64,000 nucleotides of DNA from Nocardioides alpinus (GTDB lineage Bacteria > Actinomycetota > Actinomycetes > Propionibacteriales > Nocardioidaceae). A program made the translations under genes and the position numbers. The DNA is taken from assembly GCF_900112035.1 (NCBI RefSeq), contig NZ_FOKC01000003.1:1-64000 (forward strand). The letters run 5' to 3'. Positions 27,251 through 36,752 of the stretch are shown piece by piece (within the stretch, counting starts at the first letter, position 1; each line of letters opens with the position of its first letter). The notes beneath the pieces are model-generated. The model saw only the letters and a program-made list of their open reading frames with translations. It was not told where the DNA came from and did not search any database.

Positions 27251-27580
27251 ATGAAGAAGCTCTCCCTCCTCGCCGCCGGCTTCGTCGGCTACGTCCTCGG
27301 CGCCCGCGCCGGCCGCGAGCGCTACGAGCAGATCAAGAAGACCGCCACGCGGGTCAAGAACGACCCGCGTGTGCAGGAGAAGGCCACCCAGGCCGCCGAC
27401 CTCGCCAAGGAGAAGGCGCCGGTCGTCAAGGACAAGGTCGTCGCCGCGGCGGGCACCGCCGCCGACAAGGTGACGCCGTCCGGCAGTGGCAGCAGCCACC
27501 GCGCGGACCTCGAGGACCAGCTCAACCCCGACAACGTCGCGCTGCAGGACAACCCGTACCCGCAGGGCGACCTGCCCTAG
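27251..27580 (+). CDS. YtxH-like small membrane-anchored protein
   Basis: 109 residues from ATG 27251, with AAGGAG about 9 bases upstream. The N-terminal hydrophobic stretch LSLLAAGFVGYVLGARAGRERYEQI is typical of YtxH-like proteins. A long Lys/Ala-rich helix (KTATRVKNDPRVQEKATQAADLAKEKAPVVKDKVVAAAG) and a polar tail follow. Relatives are general-stress proteins of unknown mechanism. It is the third member of a set with the two genes upstream, about 40 bases after the DUF3618 stop. Confidence 0.8.
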   Translation: MKKLSLLAAGFVGYVLGARAGRERYEQIKKTATRVKNDPRVQEKATQAADLAKEKAPVVKDKVVAAAGTAADKVTPSGSGSSHRADLEDQLNPDNVALQDNPYPQGDLP

Positions 27581-27776
27581 GTTTCGACACGCTCGCTGCG
27601 CTCGCTGCTCAACCGGCGGGGGCTCGCTGCGCCCGCTGCTCGACCGGCGGGGGGCTCGGGCTCGCTGCCCGATCGGCGGGGGGCCTCGTGCTCGCTGCTC
27701 GACCGGCGGGGGCCTCGGGCTCGCTGCCCGATCGGCGGGGGGCCTCGCGCTGGCTGCTCAGCTGGCGGAGCGACCT
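27581..27776. repeat. GC-rich imperfect tandem repeat, about 30-bp units
   Basis: Roughly five to six imperfect units of about 30 bp follow a first unit, GTTTCGACACGCTCGCTGCG. The core alternates CTCGCTGCTCGACCGGCGG and CTCGCTGCCCGATCGGCGG joined by GGGGC-type linkers (units near 27601, 27634, 27660, 27691, 27720, 27749). It fills the gap between the YtxH-like gene and dgt, and the last unit enters the dgt 3' end. The first unit resembles dispersed TTTCGA-type palindromic elements that I recall in Nocardioides-type genomes (recollection, not checked). Confidence 0.7.
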
Positions 27777-29041
27777 GTGATCGTTGCGTGGCGGGTGACG
27801 GCGCTGGCGTCGGTGAGCGACGCCACCTGGTCGATGACCACGCGGCGCCGGGCGGCGTCGTCGGTCGCAGCGTCCCAATCCTCCACGAAGACCGGGTCGA
27901 GGGCCTCGACGCCGCGCGCCCAGATGCCCTCGACGAGCTCGGCGACCAGCTCGCGTTGGCGCTTCATCAACGTGACGCGGTCGTCGGCCTGCATGACGTA
28001 GAGGGCCGCGATGCCCTTGAGGACCCCGATCTCCACCTCGGTGCGCGCCGGCACCACCAGGTCGGCCCGGTGCCGCACCGGCGGCTCGCCGGCCGACGCG
28101 GCGAGGGTGGCCTGCTGGGCGCTGCCGCAGAACCGGCCGATGAGGTCGCTCGTGAGGTTCTTGATGGCGGCCAGGCTGCGCCTGCTGCCGTCGTACGACG
28201 TGCGGGGCCAGCTCCCCACCGCTCGCAGGTCGGCAAGCGCGGCGTCGAGCGCGGCGTCGTCGATGCCGGGCAGGTACCACGAGCGCACGGTCTCCCAGAG
28301 GGCGTCGCGGTCGAGGCGGGTGAGGTCGAGTCGACCGGCCACGATGCCGTCCTCGACGTCGTGCACCGAGTAGGCGACGTCGTCGGCGAGGTCCATCACC
28401 TGTGCCTCGAGGCAGCGGCGTCGGCCGTCGACGCCGGCGCGCAGCCAGTCGAAGACAGGACGGTCGTCGTCGTAGACCCCGAACTTCACGACCACGCGCG
28501 GCGTGCCGTCGGCGTGGACGCCGTGGGGACCGGTGGCGTCGGTGCGGAGCCACGGGTACTTCGTGCAGGCGTCGAGCGTCGCGCGGGTGAGGTTGAGACC
28601 GACCGACCGGCCGTCGGCGTCGAAGGTCTTCGACTCCAGCCGGGTCAGCAGGCGCAGGGTCTGAGCGTTGCCCTCGAAGCCGCCGCAGTCGGCGCTGAGC
28701 TCGGCCAGCACGCGCTCGCCGTTGTGGCCGAAGGGCGGGTGGCCCATGTCGTGGGCCAGCGCCGCGGTCTCGGCGATGTCGGGATGGGTGCCCACCGCGC
28801 GGGCCAGGTCGCGGGCGACCTGCGCGACCTCGAGGCTGTGCGTGAGCCGGTTGCGGACGAAGTCGTCCGTCTGCGGCCCGACGACCTGGGTCTTGGCCGC
28901 GAGCCGGCGTGACGCCGCCGCGTGGACGACACGCGCCCGGTCGCGCTCGAACGCCAGGCGCACGGGCGCGTCCACCCGCTTGGGAGGTTCGGCGACCACG
29001 CGCTCGCGCGCCTCGTCGGCGTACAGGTCCTCGATGCTCAT
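27758..29041 (-). CDS. dgt: deoxyguanosinetriphosphate triphosphohydrolase-like protein
   Basis: 427 residues. An HD-domain enzyme that splits dNTPs into deoxynucleoside and triphosphate. The metal-binding residues are in RNRLTHSLEVAQVARDLA and TAALAHDMGHPPFGHNGE, with a later D in LADDVAYSVHDVEDG. Length and order match the actinobacterial Dgt type commonly found beside dnaG. Its 3' end reads into the GC-rich repeat, so the last few residues (TITGRSAS) may be lineage-specific. The start ATG 29041 gives MSIEDLYADEARERVV. Confidence 0.92.
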   Translation of the reverse strand: MSIEDLYADEARERVVAEPPKRVDAPVRLAFERDRARVVHAAASRRLAAKTQVVGPQTDDFVRNRLTHSLEVAQVARDLARAVGTHPDIAETAALAHDMGHPPFGHNGERVLAELSADCGGFEGNAQTLRLLTRLESKTFDADGRSVGLNLTRATLDACTKYPWLRTDATGPHGVHADGTPRVVVKFGVYDDDRPVFDWLRAGVDGRRRCLEAQVMDLADDVAYSVHDVEDGIVAGRLDLTRLDRDALWETVRSWYLPGIDDAALDAALADLRAVGSWPRTSYDGSRRSLAAIKNLTSDLIGRFCGSAQQATLAASAGEPPVRHRADLVVPARTEVEIGVLKGIAALYVMQADDRVTLMKRQRELVAELVEGIWARGVEALDPVFVEDWDAATDDAARRRVVIDQVASLTDASAVTRHATITGRSAS

Positions 29042-29098
29042 CGGCCGGTCAGCCTAGCCGTCCCCGAGGACACGACCCGGACAGGCTGGCGGTGGGCG

Positions 29099-30058
29099 TC
29101 AGTAGACCGTGACGTGCACGTGGTCGTAGTGGTTGGCCGTCGTCGACCCACGGTCGGACATGCCCCGCCAACCCTCGCCGCTGCGCTCCACGGACCACAT
29201 CTGCTGGGAGTAGATGATGTACTCGATGCCGAGCGCGGAGTAGTTGGCGCGCAGGAACTCGGCGATGGCCCAGCCGGTCTCGCCGCTGATCATGATGTCG
29301 ATCGCGCGACCCTGGCCGTGCTCGCCGTCGCTGCGCCACGTGCCGTAGCTGGTGATCTCGGGCCAGTTGGCGCAGACCACGTCGTGGATCTCGTAGAGCG
29401 AGGCACGCCCGGCGTCGATGGTGGAGCCGTTGGCGCACGCGCCGCCGAGGCTCGGACCGGCCGGCTCGGGCTCGGGCTTGTCCTGGGCCAGGTAGTCGGC
29501 GCTGACCCAGCGCGACTGGCCGTCGATGACGACCTGTGCGCGGCCCAGCTGGCGACGGCCGGTGACCGAGACCTGCTCGAGGGCGCCGATCTCGCCGAGC
29601 TTCTCGGCCTTCTCGCTCGGGCCGTCCCACAGGTTGAGGACCTCGAGGGTCCACAGCTTGTTGCCGACCTTCTTGGCCGTCTGGCGGGCCAGACGGTCGA
29701 TCTTCAGGTCCTCACGGACGGCCGACTCGGCCTTCGCCGCGGTGCGGATCTGGGAGCGCGACACGGTCGCCTCGCCGCGCCGGGCGAGGGACGTGGCGTT
29801 GGCGAACGACTGCGCGACGGCCGCCGTGTCGGTGGGCGCCTCGGTCGGCGTCTTGGTGGACGTGGTGCTGGTGGAGGCCAGCAGGGTGTTGTCCGAGGTC
29901 GCGGGGGCCGCAGCGAGCACGCCCATGGTCACGGCCGACATCGTCGCCACGACGGCGATCGGTGCGGAGACCAGGACGGATCGAGGGATCCGGGAGAATC
30001 GGGAGGGACGGGGACCGGGGGTAGCAGGGGTTTCCCGCTTGTGGCGATGCTGAGCCAC
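29099..30058 (-). CDS. exported protein with SH3-like and M15 peptidase-like C-terminal domain
   Basis: 319 residues from GTG 30058, with AAAGGAT 8 bases upstream; an upstream ATG would add 16 residues. A basic cytoplasmic start precedes a hydrophobic segment (VLVSAPIAVVATMSAVTMGVLAAAPATS), which may be an uncleaved anchor or signal. A Thr-rich linker and helical region follow, then an SH3-like strand set (LEVLNLWDGPSEKAEKLG...SRWVSADYL). The C-terminal domain has H-x-x-G-x-A-x-D in HGQGRAID and a final YDHVHVTV, the zinc-ligand pattern of VanY/M15-like peptidases. It probably acts on cell-wall peptides; the substrate is not shown. Confidence 0.8.
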   Translation of the reverse strand: MAQHRHKRETPATPGPRPSRFSRIPRSVLVSAPIAVVATMSAVTMGVLAAAPATSDNTLLASTSTTSTKTPTEAPTDTAAVAQSFANATSLARRGEATVSRSQIRTAAKAESAVREDLKIDRLARQTAKKVGNKLWTLEVLNLWDGPSEKAEKLGEIGALEQVSVTGRRQLGRAQVVIDGQSRWVSADYLAQDKPEPEPAGPSLGGACANGSTIDAGRASLYEIHDVVCANWPEITSYGTWRSDGEHGQGRAIDIMISGETGWAIAEFLRANYSALGIEYIIYSQQMWSVERSGEGWRGMSDRGSTTANHYDHVHVTVY

Positions 30059-30216
30059 AGCGCTGATCCTTTGCAGTTGCTGACGGGGGACAGTGCGTCG
30101 ATCCACGGGGCCGAAATTGACTCGGGGCCCGTGCCCACGCCGACGCGATCATCGAGTGAAGCACAGGATTCTCGGCCTGTCCCAATTGTCCACGGTAAAA
30201 ACGAGGGTGTTCCGGC

Positions 30217-31356
30217 TCACCCGCCAGTGGTTTCGTCGGCGTCCTCGCGCAGGTGCGCGCCGCGTCCGTCCGTGTCATCGAGCCACCCCTCGGGGAGCGC
30301 CACCCTGGCCCGGGGCGACCCCTGGCGACCGCGCGGCGTGCCGAGCTCACGCACCGGGAACGGCTCGTCGCCGTCGAGGCCGACGAGCAGGTCGTCGAGC
30401 GTGGCCAGCGAGTCGACGAGGGCCAGCCTGTGGCGGAGGTCGCCGCCGGCGCCGAAGCCCTTGAGGTACCAGGAGACGTGCTTGCGGAACTCCTTGCAGC
30501 CGCGCTCCTCCCCCATGTGCGCAGAGAGCAGCTCGGCGTGGCGACGCATCATGGTGCGCACCTCGCCGAGGGTCGGGAGGGTCGCGACGTCGTCGCCGTG
30601 GAACGCAGCGGCCAGGTCGCGGAAGAGCCACGGGCGGCCGAGGCAGCCGCGGCCGACGACCACGCCTGCGGCACCGGTCTGCTCGACCATCCGCAGGGCG
30701 TCCGCCGCCTCCCAGATGTCGCCGTTGCCGAGGACCGGGATGTCGACGTGCTCGACGAGGGCCGCGATCGCGTCCCAGTCGGCCTGCCCGGAGTAGGCCT
30801 GCTGGACGGTGCGGCCGTGCAGGGCGATGGCCGCCACGCCCGTCTCCTCCGCGATCCGGCCCGCGTCGAGATAGGTGAGGTGGTCGTCGTCGAGCCCCTT
30901 GCGGGTCTTCATCGTCACCGGGACGTCGTACGGCGCTGCTGCCGCAACCGCGGCGGTGAGGATCTCGCCGAGCAGGCCGCGCTTCCACGGCAGCGCTCCC
31001 CCGCCGCCCTTGCGGGTCACCTTGGGGACCGGGCAGCCGAAGTTGAGGTCGACGTGGGCCACGCCGTGGTCGGCGCAGAGGATCTCGACGGCCTTGCCGA
31101 TGTAGACCGGGTCGGTGCCGTAGAGCTGCACCGAGCGGACCGTCTCGAGCTCGTCGAAGACGAGCATCTTCCTGGTGACCTCGTCGCCCTCGACGAGGCC
31201 GCGGCTGGTGATCATCTCGCTGACGTAGAGCCCGGCTCCCTGCTCGGCGCAGAGCCGGCGGTAGGCCGCGTTGGTGATGCCGGCCATCGGCGCCAGCACG
31301 ACCGGGGTGTCGACGCGCAACGACCCCAGGGTGAGGGAGGCGGGGACGGCGGTCAT
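30217..31356 (-). CDS. dusB: tRNA-dihydrouridine synthase
   Basis: 379 residues. An FMN-dependent TIM-barrel enzyme that reduces uridine in tRNA D loops. Signatures: VLAPMAGITNAAYRRLC, SVQLYGTDPVYIGKAVEIL, and the catalytic cysteine in VDLNFGCPVPKVTRKGGGGALPW. Later FMN-binding motifs are HGRTVQQAYSGQADWD, GNGDIWEA and GVVVGRGCLGRPWLF. It is the single Dus type of actinobacteria, most like DusB. The gene follows a small lipoprotein gene by about 36 bases. Confidence 0.95.
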   Translation of the reverse strand: MTAVPASLTLGSLRVDTPVVLAPMAGITNAAYRRLCAEQGAGLYVSEMITSRGLVEGDEVTRKMLVFDELETVRSVQLYGTDPVYIGKAVEILCADHGVAHVDLNFGCPVPKVTRKGGGGALPWKRGLLGEILTAAVAAAAPYDVPVTMKTRKGLDDDHLTYLDAGRIAEETGVAAIALHGRTVQQAYSGQADWDAIAALVEHVDIPVLGNGDIWEAADALRMVEQTGAAGVVVGRGCLGRPWLFRDLAAAFHGDDVATLPTLGEVRTMMRRHAELLSAHMGEERGCKEFRKHVSWYLKGFGAGGDLRHRLALVDSLATLDDLLVGLDGDEPFPVRELGTPRGRQGSPRARVALPEGWLDDTDGRGAHLREDADETTGG

Positions 31357-31392
31357 GTCCCCATTGTCGAGCGGTCCGGCGTCCGACCCAAA

Positions 31393-31983
31393 TCAGCCGT
31401 TGCCGCGCGGGCGCGCGACCTCACCGGTCCAGGAGATCGGGTCGAACCCCTCGGTGGGCTCGAAGACCATGTCATCGATCCGCGCGCCGTCGGGGACGAG
31501 GTAGACTAGGCACATCTCGGTCTCGGCGCCCGCCTCGAACGGCGACGGCAGCGGCCCGCTCTGGCAGGCGGTGAAGTCGCCGCCGAGTGTCCACGGGGCA
31601 CCCAGTGCGCCGGTGTCGTCGCGTAGGTAGAGCGGCACGTCGAAGCCACCGAGGTCCGACTCCCCTGTGTTCCTCAGCGACACCGTGACGAAGTAGGGGC
31701 GGGACGCGGCCATCGCGTCGTCGCGCACCCAGCCGTCGAAGACCGACCGGCGTTGCTCCGCGACCGCGTCCACGCTGAGCTCGAGCACGCCGGTGACGCT
31801 GGTGGCGGGCTGCCACACGAGCACCGCCGCCTCCCCGAGGTCGGAGCCGGGATCGGTGCCGGCAGGCGTGCTCACGACCCTGCTGGTCGTGCCGCCCACC
31901 TCGGGCCCGGTGTCGGTGTCCGTCCCCGAGCACGCGGACAGTGCCACCGCGAGGACAGTCGGGAGGAGCACCGTGCGCCGCAT
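31393..31983 (-). CDS. putative lipoprotein of unknown function
   Basis: 196 residues from ATG 31983. The signal peptide MRRTVLLPTVLAVALSAC ends in a lipobox (LSAC) with the lipid-modified Cys18. A Ser/Thr-rich stretch follows, then a probable immunoglobulin-like/DUF4352-type beta domain: YFVTVSLRNTGESDLGGFDVPLYLRDDTG, then FTACQSGPLPSPFEAGAETEMCLVYLVPDGA, where two Cys may pair. This fold guess is by eye. It is anchored on the outer face of the membrane. Confidence 0.75.
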   Translation of the reverse strand: MRRTVLLPTVLAVALSACSGTDTDTGPEVGGTTSRVVSTPAGTDPGSDLGEAAVLVWQPATSVTGVLELSVDAVAEQRRSVFDGWVRDDAMAASRPYFVTVSLRNTGESDLGGFDVPLYLRDDTGALGAPWTLGGDFTACQSGPLPSPFEAGAETEMCLVYLVPDGARIDDMVFEPTEGFDPISWTGEVARPRGNG

Positions 31984-32054
31984 GGCGCCATGGTGGCACG
32001 GCGCGTACGTCGGCGACGGAGCCCCGCCGCCGGCGTACGACTGGCCCGCAGGCG

Positions 32055-33455
<1,401 letters not shown>

Positions 33456-33510
33456 GGTGATTCCTTCTACAGGGGGCAGGTCGGGCCGGCTGGCTGTCGG
33501 CTCGTGCAGT

Positions 33511-33532
33511 GCTTCTCCTCACTGGGAGGAGC
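33511..33532 (-). terminator. short hairpin between the monooxygenase gene and glyS
   Basis: Stem GCTTCTCC / GGAGGAGC (one G-T pair) with a 6-base loop, beginning two bases past the stop codon of the 33535-33864 gene. It may end that gene or be part of the glyS leader. Confidence 0.45.
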
Positions 33533-33534
33533 GA

Positions 33535-33864
33535 TCACCCTATCGATCGGGGCTGGGCCTCATTGAGGTCGGTCCCCTCCTCCACCACCTCGTAGGCGCT
33601 CGGCTCGTCGAGCGCGTGCACCATCAGCGGCTGGATGTGCATCTTGGCCTCGTACGACCCCAGCGCGCGGCGGTAGGAGCCGACGTTCTCCCAGCGGGTG
33701 GTGAGCACCCACAGGGTCGGGTCATCGACGTTGCGCCCGACCTCGCCCCCGTCGTAGCCGGGCTTCGCGGCCAGGATGCCGAGCGCGTGCAGCAGCCCGC
33801 CGCGCAGCTCCTGCTCGGCAGTGGGGTCGGGAGAGGGCGTACGGAGGCGGGTGACGACGAGCAT
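33535..33864 (-). CDS. antibiotic biosynthesis monooxygenase (ABM) family protein
   Basis: 109 residues, a single dimeric ferredoxin-like ABM fold. Visible features are LHALGILAAKPGYDGGEVGRNVDDPTLWVLTTRWENVGSYRRALGSYEAKMHIQPLM. Such proteins include small monooxygenases and heme-degrading enzymes; the conserved Asn of IsdG-type enzymes is not evident, so no reaction can be named. The gene is divergent from the zinc uptake operon, whose Zur boxes lie in the shared gap. Confidence 0.8.
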   Translation of the reverse strand: MLVVTRLRTPSPDPTAEQELRGGLLHALGILAAKPGYDGGEVGRNVDDPTLWVLTTRWENVGSYRRALGSYEAKMHIQPLMVHALDEPSAYEVVEEGTDLNEAQPRSIG

Positions 33865-33889
33865 CTGCCCAGACTAGGCCGTGGTCGGT

Positions 33890-33927
33890 TTGACAATCGT
33901 TCTCAACTGCCCTGAGAATCGTTCTCA
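33890..33927 (+). promoter_or_regulatory. znuA promoter overlapped by two Zur boxes
   Basis: Two 15-bp boxes, TGACAATCGTTCTCA (33891-33905) and the perfect palindrome TGAGAATCGTTCTCA (33913-33927), match the actinobacterial Zur consensus TGANAATNNTTNTCA. They sit 22 bases apart, two helical turns. The first overlaps a TTGACA -35 element (33890-33895) and the second the probable -10 GAGAAT (33914-33919). The second ends on the A of the znuA start codon. Zinc-bound Zur should block the promoter. Confidence 0.9.
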
Positions 33928-34871
33928 TGTCGCTCGCCACTCGCCTCCTTCCCCTTCCCAGCCTCCTGGCCGCCACCGTCCTCCTTGCCGGGTGTGGTCA
34001 GCTGGGTGACGACGCCTCCGGAAATGGTCGCCGGGCCGTCGCGTCGTTCTACCCGTTGGCCTGGGTGACAGAGCGGGTGGCGGGCGACGACTGGACCGTG
34101 GAGAACCTGACCCAGCCCGGCCAGGAGCCGCACGACCTCGAGCTCACCATCGCCCAGACCGCGGCCCTCGAGGATGCGGACCTCATCGTCCTCGAGGACG
34201 GCTTCCAGCCGGCCGTGGACGCCACCGTCGAGGGCGCCGACGCTCCCGTGCTGGACGCCGCCGCGGTCGTCGACCTGCTGCCGGCCACCGAGGACGAGCA
34301 CGAGGGCGAGGAGCACGAGGGCGAGACCGCGGAGGAGCACGCCGAGCACGGCGACTTCGACCCGCACTTCTGGCTCGACCCGCTCCTCGTGGCCGACTTC
34401 GCCGACGCCGTCGCCGACGAGCTGGGCGAGGTCGACCCCGACGCCGCCCAGACGTACGCCGACAACGCGGCAGCGCTGCGCACCGAGCTCGAGTCCCTCG
34501 ACCAGGACTACACCGACGGACTCGCGTCGTGCGAGCGGACCACCACCGTGGTGAGCCACCAGGCCTTCGCCTACATGGCGCGCTACGGGCTGGACTTCGA
34601 GCCGATCGCCGGGCTCTCCCCCGACGCCGAGGCCACGGCCGCCGACCTTGCCCGCCTCCAGGAGCTGATCACCGAGGACGGCGTGACCACCGTGTTCTCC
34701 GAGCGCCTGGTCAGCGCGAAGATGGCCGAGACGCTGGCCGACGACCTCGGGGTGTCCACCGCGATCCTTGACCCCATCGAGGGCCTGTCGGACGACACGA
34801 CCGACGAGGACTATCTTTCCCTCATGAGCGAGAACCTGACGGCCCTCCAGCAGGCCAACGGCTGCTCGTGA
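33927..34871 (+). CDS. znuA: zinc ABC transporter, substrate-binding lipoprotein
   Basis: 314 residues. The lipoprotein signal ends in the lipobox LLAGC (Cys about 22). The cluster A-I family fold shows FYPLAWVTERVAGDDWTVENL, the zinc-ligand histidine in EPHDLEL, and the HFWLDP motif. Between them is a His/Glu-rich loop (EDEHEGEEHEGETAEEHAEHG) typical of ZnuA. The start codon lies about 8 bases after the probable -10, so the message may be leaderless. It is the first gene of znuACB-zur. It captures zinc outside the cell for ZnuCB. Confidence 0.93.
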   Translation: MSLATRLLPLPSLLAATVLLAGCGQLGDDASGNGRRAVASFYPLAWVTERVAGDDWTVENLTQPGQEPHDLELTIAQTAALEDADLIVLEDGFQPAVDATVEGADAPVLDAAAVVDLLPATEDEHEGEEHEGETAEEHAEHGDFDPHFWLDPLLVADFADAVADELGEVDPDAAQTYADNAAALRTELESLDQDYTDGLASCERTTTVVSHQAFAYMARYGLDFEPIAGLSPDAEATAADLARLQELITEDGVTTVFSERLVSAKMAETLADDLGVSTAILDPIEGLSDDTTDEDYLSLMSENLTALQQANGCS

Positions 34872-35686
34872 CTCCCGCCGGCCTCCCGTACGACGTCACC
34901 GTCCCCGTCGTCCTCGACCAGGTCTCCGTCGCCATCGGCGGACGACCGATCCTGCGCGACGTCGACCTGACCGTCCATGCCGGGGACATGGTGACGCTGC
35001 TCGGGCCCAACGGGTCGGGCAAGTCCACCCTCGTCCGCGCGCTCACCGGGCTGCTGCCGGTGGCGCGCGGCGAGGTGCGTCTCTACGGCACACCGCTCGA
35101 CGACTTCGGTGACTGGCAGCGGGTCGGCTTCGTGCCCCAGCGCTCGACCGCGACCGGCGGCGTGCCGGCCACGGTCCGCGAGGTGGTCGCCTCCGGACGC
35201 GTCGGACGCCGCCGCCTGCTGCGCCCGACCAGTGCGGCCGACCGGCGCGCCGTCGAGTCCGCGCTCGACGTCGTCGGCCTCGCCGACCGCGCGTCACACG
35301 GTGTCTCCCAGCTCTCGGGCGGCCAGCAGCAGCGGGTGCTCATCGCCCGGGCGTTGGCGGGCGAGCCGGACCTGCTCGTGCTCGACGAGCCCACCGCCGG
35401 CGTCGACCTGCCCAACCAGCAGGCCCTCGCCGATGCGCTGCGCCGGCTCAAGGAGCGTGGCGCGACCATCGTGCTGGTGGCCCACGAGATCGGCCCGATG
35501 ATGCCGCTGATCGACCGCACGGTCGTGATGCGTGACGGCTGGGTGGCCTACGACGGCCCGCCGCTCACGCAGGAGGTCGCCTCTCACACGCACCACCACC
35601 CGCACGAGCACGACGTACCGGGTGGGCACGACCACGCTCCCCACGTCTCCTCGCCCTTCGACTGGGAGCGGCGGAACCGACCATGA
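34868..35686 (+). CDS. znuC: zinc ABC transporter, ATPase subunit
   Basis: 272 residues. GTG 34868 overlaps the znuA stop codon (GTGA). Walker A is [12 protein letters not shown], the Q-loop is in FVPQRS, the ABC signature is [16 protein letters not shown], and Walker B is [12 protein letters not shown], followed by the H-loop VAHEIG. The C-terminus adds a His-rich tail ([10 protein letters not shown] and GHDHAPH) beyond the ATPase domain, which may bind zinc. It drives uptake through ZnuB. Confidence 0.94.
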   Translation: MTPAGLPYDVTVPVVLDQVSVAIGGRPILRDVDLTVHAGDMVTLLGPNGSGKSTLVRALTGLLPVARGEVRLYGTPLDDFGDWQRVGFVPQRSTATGGVPATVREVVASGRVGRRRLLRPTSAADRRAVESALDVVGLADRASHGVSQLSGGQQQRVLIARALAGEPDLLVLDEPTAGVDLPNQQALADALRRLKERGATIVLVAHEIGPMMPLIDRTVVMRDGWVAYDGPPLTQEVASHTHHHPHEHDVPGGHDHAPHVSSPFDWERRNRP

Positions 35687-35747
35687 GCACCCCACGACGT
35701 TCCTCTCCTCCGCTTCGCTCCCCCGAACAACGCCGCAGGGACCCCGC

Positions 35748-36752
35748 ATGAGCTTCCTCGACCTCCTGTCCCTCGACTTCATGCAGCGCGCGCTGGTCGC
35801 GGCCCTGCTCACCGGGCTCGCGGCGCCCGCGATCGGCACCTTCATCGTCCAGCGCCGGCTGGCGCTCCTCGGCGACGGCATCGGCCACGTCGCCGTGACG
35901 GGCGTGGCGCTCGGCCTGCTCACCGGCACCTCCCCCACCTGGACCGCCGTCGTGGTCGCCGTGCTCGGCGCGGTGCTGATGGAGGTGATCCGCGAGCGCG
36001 GCCACACCAACGGAGACGTCGCGCTGGCACTGCTCTTCTACGGCGGCCTGGCCGGCGGCGTGCTGATCACCGGCATCGCCGGGCAGGGCGCGGCGACGCT
36101 GCAGGCCTACCTCTTCGGCTCGCTCAACAGCATCTCGTTCACCGACGTCGTCTTCACCGCGGTCCTCACCGTGGTGGTCCTCGTCCTCACGCTCGGCCTC
36201 TCCCCGCAGCTCTTCGCGGTCTCCAGCGACCAGGACTTCGCCCGTGTGGCGGGGCTGCGGGTCCGTGGCTACAACCTGCTGATCGCGGTGCTGGCCGCCG
36301 TGAGCATCACGGTCGCCATGCGCACCGTCGGCCTGCTGCTGGTCTCGGCACTGATGGTGGTGCCGGTCGCGACCTCGCAGCAGCTGGCACGCTCCTTCCG
36401 GGCGACGTTCGTCGGGGCGATGCTCGTGGGCTGCGTCGCCTCCGTCGGCGGGCTGCTGCTGAGCGCGGCCCTGTCCTTCCGCGTGGCCGTCGCCCCCGGG
36501 CCGACGATCGTGCTGCTCGCGCTGGCCATGTTCACCGCGACCTGGCCCATCGGGGTCTGGATGCGGCGGCGCAGCCGGCTGATGGCACCGTTCCCCGAGG
36601 TCACCGCAGCCCCGCACCGCTCCGCCGACGAGCACGTCCACGAGCACGGCAACGACTGCGGACACCCGGCGGTCCCGCACGGCGACCACGTCGACTACGT
36701 CCACGACGGCCACCGCCACGCACCCCACGGAGAGCACTATGACGAGCACTGA
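35748..36752 (+). CDS. znuB: zinc ABC transporter, permease subunit
   Basis: 334 residues from the ATG giving MSFLDLLSLDF; an in-frame reading further upstream is not supported. About eight membrane helices, with the ABC-3 family features ALLTGLAAPAIGTFIVQRRLALLGDGIGHVAVTGVALG and MRTVGLLLVSALMVVPVATSQQLARSF. The last 45 residues are a cytoplasmic His/Asp-rich tail (HVHEHGNDCGH, HDGHRHAPHGEHYDEH), unusual in length for ZnuB and likely to bind metal. The zur gene begins inside its last codons. Confidence 0.93.
   Translation: MSFLDLLSLDFMQRALVAALLTGLAAPAIGTFIVQRRLALLGDGIGHVAVTGVALGLLTGTSPTWTAVVVAVLGAVLMEVIRERGHTNGDVALALLFYGGLAGGVLITGIAGQGAATLQAYLFGSLNSISFTDVVFTAVLTVVVLVLTLGLSPQLFAVSSDQDFARVAGLRVRGYNLLIAVLAAVSITVAMRTVGLLLVSALMVVPVATSQQLARSFRATFVGAMLVGCVASVGGLLLSAALSFRVAVAPGPTIVLLALAMFTATWPIGVWMRRRSRLMAPFPEVTAAPHRSADEHVHEHGNDCGHPAVPHGDHVDYVHDGHRHAPHGEHYDEH

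Noticed and set aside
26559..27580. Prophage remnant because of the holin-like protein
   Set aside because: No lysin, capsid, integrase or attachment repeat nearby; the family is chromosomal in actinobacteria.
27581..27776. CRISPR array
   Set aside because: The repeats are contiguous and imperfect with no spacers of unrelated sequence, and no cas genes are present.
30059..30216. c-di-AMP (ydaO-type) riboswitch before the M15-like wall gene
   Set aside because: Such riboswitches precede wall genes in actinobacteria, but I could not match the conserved ydaO blocks here by eye. A covariance-model scan would settle it.
33456..33534. T-box riboswitch before glyS
   Set aside because: No TGGNACCGCG motif or specifier stem; only a short hairpin is visible and the region is too short.
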